64,000 nucleotides of DNA from positions 186,001 through 250,000 of the forward strand of contig JBFIES010000006.1 of the NCBI GenBank assembly GCA_041603235.1. The letters are read 5' to 3'. Each line of letters starts with the position of its first letter. The first letter of the stretch is position 1. The stretch is from Panacagrimonas sp041603235. GTDB lineage: Bacteria > Pseudomonadota > Gammaproteobacteria > Nevskiales > Nevskiaceae. Both the position numbers and the translations under genes were made by a program. This document shows, piece after piece, positions 41,993 through 49,616 of this stretch. The notes beneath the pieces are model-generated. The model was not told the origin of the DNA. It did no database searches and was given only the letters and a program-made list of their open reading frames with translations.

Positions 41993-43506
41993 CGTGACCC
42001 GCCATTATTTGTAAGCACCACGCCGCCGATGATCTCCGTGGCGGCGAGCTTTTCTGCATTGCTCAGCTCGATCAGCCGAGTTTGCCAGTATGGGTTGTAC
42101 AGGCTGCCGTGTTCGATCCGGTTGTCCCGGCGGCGCCAGCCATCCAGATCTGTGGGACGAGCGTAATATGGCTGGGCTTTGGCAATGGCGCCGAGTCGAT
42201 TGCTGGCGAGACCGCCGTCACGATCCGTATCGATATCCGTTGCCACGACGCCTCCGCCAGCGCTCATGATGCTGTCCTGTGAATTGACCCGCCCCTCATC
42301 CTTTGCATAGAGCGCAATGATCTCGGGACCGGTGTCGATAATGTCGTTACTGCGAAACTCGTAAAAGGGTCTGAGAGCGGCGGAGCTGGCGATACGATGA
42401 TTGATATGGTCCTTGCCGCCAGTGACCTCGCTTGATGCCGGGCTTGTGTTGAGTAGCGTGGCAGACGCCGAGTTACGCCAGGTGCCCTGTCCCCATAGAT
42501 GCTTTGCGCGCCGGTTGGGCTCGATAAGGCCGTAATCGCTGAAATCAGACGCTTCATCTTCATCCAGCGCGTGCGCTGCGCCCCAGGTGAGCGGGACCTC
42601 CGGGCCTTTCTCGCAACCATCGATTCCGCAATGGATAAAGCGAAATGAAACCGTTTCCATCGCAGTCCAATCCCAGCGGTACTTTTCGTCGCTGGGGTCC
42701 TCGTACCGGAAGAACTCGTTGCCTCCGTACTTCTGCGTTTCGTAAAGCAGGGGCACTGTGAAGGGCAGCTCCCACTCGTAACTGCGGTTGCGAGTGAACT
42801 GACCTCGCGAACCAAGCACCACGCCTTCAAGATCGCGATACCGGCTGTTCTCTAAGCGGGCATCTTCGCTGTCATCCGATGTAGCGTGACGCTGGTACTG
42901 GGCGCCGATCTGTTCGTTGAACTGTTCGACAACCGAGGCGGCTTCGGAAAAAGAATATGCCCCCACCGACAACAAGGCGTAGGCGTCGGGTTCATTACGC
43001 TCAGCCACGTCGCGGGCCATGTCGGGAATTTGCAGCACGATCGCACCATGAAAAATGGACTGCGCACGCGTGATGCCATCGCTGAAATCGTTGTTGCGGT
43101 CGATCATGAATTCAGCAAATTCATCTATGAAGTTTGAAACCGCCGTCGCTGCGGTCAGCGCGCCGCCTGAGAAAGCGCCGAATGGCGTGTTCTGGAAGAT
43201 GGTGTTCAGGTTGGCAAAGAGCTGCTCAATGCTCGCGGCCCAGGAGCTGACGCCCACCATCTGCGCAATGCCAATCTGGTTGGCGACCAGTCCTCGGTTG
43301 GTATAGGCAATAAAGTTGAGGTCGCGGCTGACCAACGTTGCAGTGCTGTAGGCCACGTTGTCGGCCGTGTTCTGCAGACGAATTTTGTCGCTCATGACAG
43401 AGCCGGAGTCATACATCACCCACAACGCGAGAATCACAGCAACAATGAAGATCACCGTCATGGGCATGACCTGACCTTTCTGCGTAAGTCGGCGGTGCTC
43501 TAGCAT
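41989..43506 (-). CDS. tadG: TadG-like pilus assembly protein
   Basis: A 505-residue protein with a short basic leader, GQVMPMTVIFIVAVILALWVMYDSG as membrane helix, and KIRLQNTADNVAYSTATLVSRD, the signature of the Tad (TadG/TadE-F) domain. The leader has Gly at the start of the helix but lacks the Glu +5, as is usual for TadG. The long extracellular domain has few repeats. The start MLEHRRL was taken because a longer frame upstream runs into the flp-tadG gap without a ribosome site. It anchors or caps the pilus in the inner membrane. Confidence 0.82.
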   Translation of the reverse strand: MLEHRRLTQKGQVMPMTVIFIVAVILALWVMYDSGSVMSDKIRLQNTADNVAYSTATLVSRDLNFIAYTNRGLVANQIGIAQMVGVSSWAASIEQLFANLNTIFQNTPFGAFSGGALTAATAVSNFIDEFAEFMIDRNNDFSDGITRAQSIFHGAIVLQIPDMARDVAERNEPDAYALLSVGAYSFSEAASVVEQFNEQIGAQYQRHATSDDSEDARLENSRYRDLEGVVLGSRGQFTRNRSYEWELPFTVPLLYETQKYGGNEFFRYEDPSDEKYRWDWTAMETVSFRFIHCGIDGCEKGPEVPLTWGAAHALDEDEASDFSDYGLIEPNRRAKHLWGQGTWRNSASATLLNTSPASSEVTGGKDHINHRIASSAALRPFYEFRSNDIIDTGPEIIALYAKDEGRVNSQDSIMSAGGGVVATDIDTDRDGGLASNRLGAIAKAQPYYARPTDLDGWRRRDNRIEHGSLYNPYWQTRLIELSNAEKLAATEIIGGVVLTNNGGSR

Positions 43507-43696
43507 GTTCCAGGTCCCTGTTCCGAAATCAGCATGGATAGCAAGACCTGCAGCATGTTCGGGCAGGTTTGCCGCAAACGGGGCGTGCGTGTGCGCCCGT
43601 GAGCCTCTCCTGATGTGGCTACGACAATGTCCCCGTCGGTCTGTCGCGGCCAATCAAACGAGGCGGGCTATACATGCGCCACACCCCCTCGGAGCA

Positions 43697-43963
43697 TTAT
43701 TGAACGTCGGCTTCGGTGTAATTGTTCAGCCCGTACTCGTCTTGCGCTTCAGCCAGCGCGGCATCTGCACCTTCCTCTGCAGCCTCGCGCCCGGTGGTCA
43801 CGTTCTGACCTGCTACCTGCTGTGCCATCTGTGCGGTTTGGCCGCGAACGGACTTGCCGAAATAGGAGAACGCGCCGATGGCGGCCAAAGCGATCAACGC
43901 CACGATGATGATGTATTCCACCATGCCCTGGCCGAGGATCTCTCGCGTTGTCTTGTATTGCAT
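43697..43963 (-). CDS. flp: Flp type IVb major pilin
   Basis: An 88-residue prepilin. The leader ends at Gly11, followed by QGMVEY: Glu16 and Tyr17 are +5 and +6 after cleavage, the Flp motif. The hydrophobic helix (IIIVALIALAAIGAFSYF) and a short polar tail rich in Gln, Ala and Glu follow. The mature length, 77 residues, is slightly long for Flp. The ribosome site is GGAGAGAC. It sits between two larger gaps (263 and 190 bases), consistent with its own promoter and high expression. The prepilin peptidase (TadV/CpaA) is not in the window. Confidence 0.94.
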   Translation of the reverse strand: MQYKTTREILGQGMVEYIIIVALIALAAIGAFSYFGKSVRGQTAQMAQQVAGQNVTTGREAAEEGADAALAEAQDEYGLNNYTEADVQ

Positions 43964-44226
43964 GAGCGTCTCTCCGATTCAATGATGCAATGGTGTTCCT
44001 TGCATGCTCTTGCCGTTCAAGATTGATGCGTCATGAGCGGCGCAGCGCTGAGTACTTAGATTGTCTCGGGAACAGGCCCCTCACAACCCTGACAATCCAC
44101 GTATTTGAGAATGTTCTGAATGTCTCTGACAACTCTGCTGTGCACGGGGATACGGCACTCGATGGAATGATTCCAGACTCGCCGGCGAATGCTCTGATGC
44201 AGCACGCCGCACCCGGGGCTGTGGAC
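43964..44226 (-). promoter_or_regulatory. Leader region upstream of flp
   Basis: 263 bases without a gene separate tadE from flp. Everywhere else in the operon genes overlap or nearly do, apart from the flp-tadG gap, so a dedicated flp promoter is likely. A weak TTGTGA-17-CAATCT pair is present on the minus strand at about 44063-44091. No convincing hairpin or sigma-54 site was found. Confidence 0.35.
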
Positions 44227-44949
44227 TCAAGGAAGATCGTCACTGACGATCGCGCTCTGCATTCGCACCGTCGCATCAGCAGCCACTGGCAGGTAGAACC
44301 CGGGAGCGATCCCGTCTTGTTCCAAACCGCTGATGGCGCTACATGCAAGCTGCCGTGCGGATACGAATGCCGGCTGGTTCACGATCTCGAAAATCAACCT
44401 GTCCAGACCGGGCACAACCAGACGATGGCACCACAGGCTGCGAATTTTGAGCAAGTTTGCGTCTTGCAAATTAATCTGGCCGCTTCCGCTGTCCGATGAG
44501 AAATGGGCAAGCGTCCTCGGACGATATCTCAGGTTGTCGTTAGGAATGACGTTCTGCCACCGATAGTCTTCTTCGCCAGTTCTGCGAATCCACTGAAGCC
44601 TTTGCAAGCGGTCGAAGATTTCACGATTGGGGCTGACCAACTCCGCACCGATGCCCGGCAGTGCCGCCAATGTCTTTGCCCTGGCTACCGCCTGGCTCAG
44701 GCCGGTGCTGTCTCGTTGGCCCAAGCTATAGAGCGTTGCCATGTTGTTGGCCAATTCGGCTTCGATGGGGCCGGTCCGGGCGTGGTTCACCGCGCCGGCG
44801 CGCGCCGCCAGAAACGTCGCCGTATTAAGGGTGTGCTTGGTACGATAGACGCGTGTCATCTCGAACAGGCCGGTCATCAAGGCCGCGAAAATCAAAAAAA
44901 CCACTACGAACTCGATTGCCCCGGCGCCGTGCTGCCGGTCAGGCCTCAT
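44227..44949 (-). CDS. tadE: TadE-like pseudopilin
   Basis: A 240-residue protein with the TadE leader: Gly8 followed by AGAIEF (Glu +5, Phe +6) and a hydrophobic helix (VVVFLIFAALMTGLFEMTR). The TadE signature continues with YRTKHTLNTATFLAARAGAVN. The start overlaps the tadD stop by four bases. A pseudopilin needed for pilus biogenesis, probably processed by the same peptidase as Flp. Confidence 0.87.
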   Translation of the reverse strand: MRPDRQHGAGAIEFVVVFLIFAALMTGLFEMTRVYRTKHTLNTATFLAARAGAVNHARTGPIEAELANNMATLYSLGQRDSTGLSQAVARAKTLAALPGIGAELVSPNREIFDRLQRLQWIRRTGEEDYRWQNVIPNDNLRYRPRTLAHFSSDSGSGQINLQDANLLKIRSLWCHRLVVPGLDRLIFEIVNQPAFVSARQLACSAISGLEQDGIAPGFYLPVAADATVRMQSAIVSDDLP

Positions 44950-45437
44950 TGATTCGTCGCGGCGCGACCAACGGTGTCCGCAGTGGCCTGCGAATCCGCA
45001 CCACTCAGGAGGCGCCCGTGCAGCTGATTGATGTGTCCGCGATAGGGGCTGTCCGGCGGTAGCACCTGGCTCGCTGTTTCGAGCGTCTGGATGGCCTGCT
45101 TGAGTTCGACCACGGCCAGATTGTGCCAGAGGCGACCATCCTCGCGCGTGTACTTCAGGCCATCCTTGTACGCGCGCATGGCTGCTTCGAGCTGTGCCTG
45201 TCGCGTATAGATATTGCCAAGTTGCAGCCACACCTCAGGCAATCGCGGATGGCTGACACTGAGTTCGCGATACATGACTTCGGCATCCAGAAGACGCGCT
45301 TCCCGCAAGGCCAGACTGGCTCGCTCAAGTTTGTCTCGGAGAGGATCGCCGGCCTGCGGCGGCACGGTCCTTGAAGAGCCTGCGCATGCCGACAACAAGG
45401 TGCCGAGAACCAGCATGCAAAGCACGATGCGCGTCAT
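44946..45437 (-). CDS. tadD: TadD-like tetratricopeptide lipoprotein
   Basis: A 163-residue protein with a lipoprotein signal: MTRIVLCMLVLGTLLSAC, lipidated at the Cys of LLSAC. The body has about two TPR units (EAEVMYRELSVSHPRLPEVWLQLGNI-like and AAMRAYKDGLKYT...LWHNLAVVELK). TadD is a pilotin-like factor for the secretin. The start was chosen at MTRIVL because it gives the lipobox and a four-base overlap with the upstream DUF192 gene; the longer frame does not. Confidence 0.86.
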   Translation of the reverse strand: MTRIVLCMLVLGTLLSACAGSSRTVPPQAGDPLRDKLERASLALREARLLDAEVMYRELSVSHPRLPEVWLQLGNIYTRQAQLEAAMRAYKDGLKYTREDGRLWHNLAVVELKQAIQTLETASQVLPPDSPYRGHINQLHGRLLSGADSQATADTVGRAATNQ

Positions 45438-45796
45438 GGGCAAAACCTCAATTGCGATCCAACGTGGATGTTCCAATGTGTTGCGCCTCCCGCCTTCAAC
45501 TCCACCACTTGCCTTCCCCTGGGACACAGGCTGACCCGGCACGGTGCAAGTTCAGCGCAGATGCGCAGCACGCGGCCCTCCGCCGAAAGGTGCAGCACGT
45601 CGATGGGATACTGCATGCCGAAGGTGTGAATCGCCTGGCAGCGGGTGAACCACCATGCTTCTGAAACGCCGGGCTCTTCGTGGCCGATCAGTCCACGCAA
45701 ACGAGAAAAGAAGCCAAAGGGTCTGACCGCTCTGGAAAACAGGACGCGATTCTGTGCATCGCAGATCGACCCACAGCAGAGCGTCTTACCGATCAT
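45434..45796 (-). CDS. DUF192 family protein in the Tad locus
   Basis: A 120-residue protein with the DUF192 pattern: FFSRLRGLIGHEE (family RxxGLMxR-like), WFTRCQAIHTFGMQYPIDVLHLSAEGRVLRI and a final VVELKAGGATHWNI (family VLELxAG). The family's function is not established. It lies two bases after tadC and overlaps tadD, so it belongs to the operon. The usual LMFR motif reads as LIGH here. Confidence 0.8.
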   Translation of the reverse strand: MIGKTLCCGSICDAQNRVLFSRAVRPFGFFSRLRGLIGHEEPGVSEAWWFTRCQAIHTFGMQYPIDVLHLSAEGRVLRICAELAPCRVSLCPRGRQVVELKAGGATHWNIHVGSQLRFCP

Positions 45797-45798
45797 GA

Positions 45799-46674
45799 TC
45801 AGACGTCATGCAGCAGCTTCATCACAATCGGAAAGCCGAGCACGATGAAGGTTGTCGGAAAAATGAAGGCCACCAGAGGGAAAATCAGTTTTACAGGCGC
45901 TTCCATGGCCTGCTTCTCTGCGCGTTGGAATCGGTCGATGCGTTGTTGTTCTGCCTGTACCCTGAGCGTGGCGCCAACGCTGCCGCCGCTGCGCTCGGCC
46001 TGTGCAATGGCCGACACAACGCTGGTCACCTCACGCATCTCAAGCCGCTTCGCCATCGACTCCAGGGCCTCCACCCGGCCGGCACCCGCCTTGATGTCTC
46101 GATTGACCTTTTCCAGTTCCAGCCTGAAAAGTCCCTCCGGACCGTTGGCTGTGGCCTGGATCAAAGCGCCCGGAAGACTCAGGCCTGCTTCCACAGCCAT
46201 GGTGATGAAATCCAGATAGGTGGGCAGCGTCTTGACGATGGAACGCTCACGCTTGCGCCGTGCCTCCTTGAGTTTCAGCAAGGGAACCATGCCGCCGAAA
46301 CCGGCCGCCAACATCAGCCAGAACAGCGAGAAAATGTCGAGCATGCTCAGAGCGGATGCCGCCGCGGCTGCAAACAATGCTGCCGTGACGACGCGTAGCG
46401 ACACAAACTGTTCCGCGCCCATGTTGTAGTTCAGGCCCGCGTGTACCAGCTTGCGTTGGATCTTTTCCAGATACTCCACGGTGAGCCAGCGGCCAAAGTA
46501 GTACGAGACGAACAAGACCAGGGGCCAGACCACACGTGTGGGGCCGGAGAGTGGATCCATATAAGTGCGATCTGGGCCGCGCACCGTCTTGCGAAAGCTG
46601 TTGATGGCTAGTGCCGTCGTGGCAATGCATAGCAACGCCATCGTGATAATCAGCATAGGAAGCGAATCAGACAT
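45799..46674 (-). CDS. tadC: Tad inner-membrane platform protein TadC
   Basis: A 291-residue T2SSF-domain protein with about four to five hydrophobic segments. TYLDFITMAVEAGLSLPGALIQA and AERSGGSVGATLRVQAEQQRIDRFQRAEKQAMEAPVKLIFPL are the family motifs. It pairs with TadB as the platform on which the TadA ATPase acts. The start overlaps the tadB stop by eight bases. Confidence 0.93.
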   Translation of the reverse strand: MSDSLPMLIITMALLCIATTALAINSFRKTVRGPDRTYMDPLSGPTRVVWPLVLFVSYYFGRWLTVEYLEKIQRKLVHAGLNYNMGAEQFVSLRVVTAALFAAAAASALSMLDIFSLFWLMLAAGFGGMVPLLKLKEARRKRERSIVKTLPTYLDFITMAVEAGLSLPGALIQATANGPEGLFRLELEKVNRDIKAGAGRVEALESMAKRLEMREVTSVVSAIAQAERSGGSVGATLRVQAEQQRIDRFQRAEKQAMEAPVKLIFPLVAFIFPTTFIVLGFPIVMKLLHDV

Positions 46675-47518
46675 CGATGTTCACGATCTTGTAGATGAAG
46701 TGGTAGCCAATGACTTCCAGTGTCACGATGACCGCAATGGTGGTCCAGCCGTACCATGCGTCGAACAGGTAGCTCATGGCGCGTGGCTCCATCTCCGACA
46801 AAGCGAAGATCAGGAAGACAGGGAGGCTGGTCATCACCAGGCCCTGCAGTTTTCCCTGCGCGGTCAGGCTGCGGATCTTGCCTTCCATCTGCAGGCGTTT
46901 TCGTAGAGTGTCGGAGATGCGCTCAAGCGTCTCGGCCAGATTTCCGCCAATCTCTCGCGACACTTTCATTGCCGCCGTCACCAGCTGAACTTCGACTTCA
47001 GGCAAACGCCTGTACAGGTTGTCCATGGCTTCGCCATAGGCAATGCCCAGGCGCAGTTCTCGCAGCGTCAGCCCCAATTCCTGCGACAAAGGTGGCTGCT
47101 GATAAGCAATCATGGTTTCCATGGCCTGCGTCAGACTCAATCCGGAACGCAGGCTTGTGGCTATGGAGAGCAGGGCATCGGGCAATTGGGCAACGGCCTT
47201 GTTGAGACGTCGGCGACGCAGATACCAGTAAACCAACGGCGGCGATGCGCCCAGCGCAGTGGCTGACAGGAGCGCCAGGAAGGGGCCGCCGCCCAGTAGC
47301 AAGACCAGGCAGAACACCAGCAACAGCAACAACAAATTGGCCATGAAAAGGCGCGCCGGATCGATGAACAGGAACATGTCCGACAAATTGCGATTGGCGG
47401 CAATCTGAAATTCCCGGCGATAGATTCGGCCTGCATCGACCAGAATACGCGCTACGTAGTAGGCCGTGGCCGTTGCCAATGCGGCTACGAAAAAAGACAG
47501 CATCAGCGCCGCGTTCAT
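46667..47518 (-). CDS. tadB: Tad inner-membrane platform protein TadB
   Basis: A 283-residue T2SSF-domain protein. After an N-terminal helix and two further hydrophobic segments the cytoplasmic part shows QLPDALLSIATSLRSGLSLTQAMETM and a second conserved block, AAMKVSREIGGNLAETLERISDTLRKR. These are the hallmarks of TadB. A C-terminal pair of helices ends the protein. It overlaps the tadA stop by four bases. Confidence 0.93.
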   Translation of the reverse strand: MNAALMLSFFVAALATATAYYVARILVDAGRIYRREFQIAANRNLSDMFLFIDPARLFMANLLLLLLVFCLVLLLGGGPFLALLSATALGASPPLVYWYLRRRRLNKAVAQLPDALLSIATSLRSGLSLTQAMETMIAYQQPPLSQELGLTLRELRLGIAYGEAMDNLYRRLPEVEVQLVTAAMKVSREIGGNLAETLERISDTLRKRLQMEGKIRSLTAQGKLQGLVMTSLPVFLIFALSEMEPRAMSYLFDAWYGWTTIAVIVTLEVIGYHFIYKIVNIDV

Positions 47519-49227
47519 GCTGGCTGCGTGCCTGCCGACTGAAAGATCGACATGTCCAGCCCAACGCCGCGCGTGGCCAGATCTTCGTAGAATTCCGGCA
47601 CCAGGCCGGTGGCCTCAAAGCGGCCTTGTACCCGCCCTCTTTCGTCGTATCCGGATGGGCGGAAACGGAACACTTCTGCCAATTGGATGCGGCCGTTCTC
47701 CATGCCGGTCACCTCCGAAATGCTGGTCACTTTTCGCGAGCCGCAACTGAAGCGAGTTTGCTGAACGATGAGGTGAATGGCCGACGCAATCTGCTCGCGG
47801 ATGGCGACAATGGGCAAGTCCATGCCCGCCATCATGACCATGACCTCAATGCGCGAAATGCAATCGCGCGCACTGTTGGCATGCGCGGTTGTCAGCGATC
47901 CGTCGTGGCCAGTGTTCATGGCTTGCAACATGTCCAGCGCTTCGCCGCCGCGGCACTCGCCGACCACGATTCTGTCGGGCCGCATGCGCAAACTGTTTCT
48001 CACCAGATCACGAATGCTCACGGCGCCCCGGCCTTCCTGGTTCGATGGTCTGGCCTCCAGGGACACCATGTTGGGTTGGTACAAGCGAAGCTCCGCCGCG
48101 TCTTCAATGGTAACGATGCGCTCGCTTGGCGGAATGAAATTGGACAACACATTGAGCAGGGTCGTCTTGCCCGAACCCGTGCCGCCTGAGATCAACACAT
48201 TGCGCCGCTGGTGAACGGCCACTTCCAGAAAGTCCATCATCTGTTCGCTGACCGATCCGAAGGCCGCCAGTCGTTCTGAAGTGAGCTTTTCCTTTATGAA
48301 TTTGCGGATGGTCAGGCTCGGTCCTTTGAGTGCCAGCGGCGGAATCACCGCATTCACGCGGGAACCGTCCTTGAGCCGCGCGTCCACCATCGGCGAGCTC
48401 TCGTCAATACGGCGACCCAGCGGCGCCACGATTCGCTGAATAGTGGCTTGGACAGCATTGTCGTCAGTAAAAGTGACGTCTGATTTTCTGATGCGACCGT
48501 CGCACTCGTAAAAAATCTCGCGGGCCGAATTGACCATGATCTCGCTGATCTCATCGCGGGCCAGCAGCGGCTCCAGCGGCCCTAGACCCACGGCTTCGGC
48601 GACGACTTGGCGGATCAACAAGGGGCGGTCAATGTTGGCTGGACAATCGCTTGCCGACTCCAGAATTTCGGATACCAGTTGCCGAGCGAGTTCACGCAGT
48701 TCTTCGTCGGACATCGCGCTCACGTTCAGACGGCGCAAGTCCATTTGTTCGTGCAAGCCTATTCGAAGGCGGACCCGCCACGTATGCAGCGTTTCTTCAT
48801 CTTTACGAGCTCGCTGTCCATCGACTGCTCCAGGTTCATGGTCCTCAGTTGTTGTTCTCTTTATTGGCGCTGGACCGTCTGGGTTCTGACCAGGACTGGC
48901 TGTGCCCTGGCTGCGTGCGGCTGGGCGTGCCGGAAGCCTTGGGACGACCTGAATCTGATAATCATGAATCTGAATCAGGTCGTCGGTGCCGAGCGGGCCG
49001 TAGTGTTTGATGCGAATTCCATTGACCCGGGTGCCTTCTTCGCTTTCCAGATCTTCCAGATAAAGCCCGTCCTCTTGCACAGCGAGGCGTGCATGCGAGG
49101 CCTCAACCCGCCAACCCTGTAGCACTACACCGCAATCAGGGGCCTTGCCGATGACACAGACTGAGTCCGAAAAATGAGCATCCGATACAGCGGTGCCGCG
49201 GGAAGTCATGACTCGGACTTGGAACAT
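47515..49227 (-). CDS. tadA: Tad pilus ATPase TadA/CpaF with N-terminal FHA domain
   Basis: A 570-residue secretion ATPase. Residues about 22-75 form a forkhead-associated domain (VIGKAPDCGVVLQGWRV, SHARL, EEGTRVNG), which binds phosphothreonine. A linker of about 60 residues follows. The CpaF domain runs from about 165 on: VVAEAVGLGPLEPLL, Walker A GGTGSGKTT (348-356), GECRGGEA (423-430) and TAHANSARD. It powers pilus assembly at the inner membrane. The FHA fusion suggests that a Ser/Thr kinase or phosphoprotein modulates it. It is the first gene of the locus and follows a 389-base gap. Confidence 0.94.
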   Translation of the reverse strand: MFQVRVMTSRGTAVSDAHFSDSVCVIGKAPDCGVVLQGWRVEASHARLAVQEDGLYLEDLESEEGTRVNGIRIKHYGPLGTDDLIQIHDYQIQVVPRLPARPAARSQGTASPGQNPDGPAPIKRTTTEDHEPGAVDGQRARKDEETLHTWRVRLRIGLHEQMDLRRLNVSAMSDEELRELARQLVSEILESASDCPANIDRPLLIRQVVAEAVGLGPLEPLLARDEISEIMVNSAREIFYECDGRIRKSDVTFTDDNAVQATIQRIVAPLGRRIDESSPMVDARLKDGSRVNAVIPPLALKGPSLTIRKFIKEKLTSERLAAFGSVSEQMMDFLEVAVHQRRNVLISGGTGSGKTTLLNVLSNFIPPSERIVTIEDAAELRLYQPNMVSLEARPSNQEGRGAVSIRDLVRNSLRMRPDRIVVGECRGGEALDMLQAMNTGHDGSLTTAHANSARDCISRIEVMVMMAGMDLPIVAIREQIASAIHLIVQQTRFSCGSRKVTSISEVTGMENGRIQLAEVFRFRPSGYDERGRVQGRFEATGLVPEFYEDLATRGVGLDMSIFQSAGTQPA

Positions 49228-49616
49228 GTTTTCACGACCTCTATCTGAGGGCAGATTGCACGAGACCTGACGATTGATGGGCGGCGCTGTATTTCATCTG
49301 GATAGCGCTACTTGTTTTGATTCGTGCACCAATTGAAATCATCAGATGCGCAATAATCAATTCAAATCAGAAAGCGCATTAGAAAAGCGTGGCATCACAC
49401 GTATTCCTGCAGTGCTCTGGTGCCTGATGCCGAACTAAATGCGCTTGGCGGGCCTTCGGAGAGGCGCGCCCGGACAGAGCAAGTGCTGCGCTCTTGTTGC
49501 GGTAATCCGATCGCCGTTCTAACCCTTCTTATGGCGTTCCGCGCTTTCGGCCACATGGGGACGGCGAACATGGTCGCGTTCCCCGCTTCCTTCAACGATC
49601 AGAAGGCGAAGAGCAA
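49228..49616 (-). promoter_or_regulatory. Intergenic region upstream of the Tad operon
   Basis: 389 bases without a convincing gene between the LuxR-type regulator (49617 on) and tadA. The part at about 49305-49390 is clearly AT-rich, which would suit the operon promoter on the minus strand. A short open frame on the plus strand (49420-49620) has no ribosome site and no recognisable product. The operator of the upstream regulator is not evident here. Confidence 0.45.

Noticed and set aside
43964..44040. Possible sigma-54 promoter before flp (GGCAAGAGCATGCA on the minus strand)
   Set aside because: The GG and GC elements are nine bases apart instead of ten and the flanking consensus is poor.
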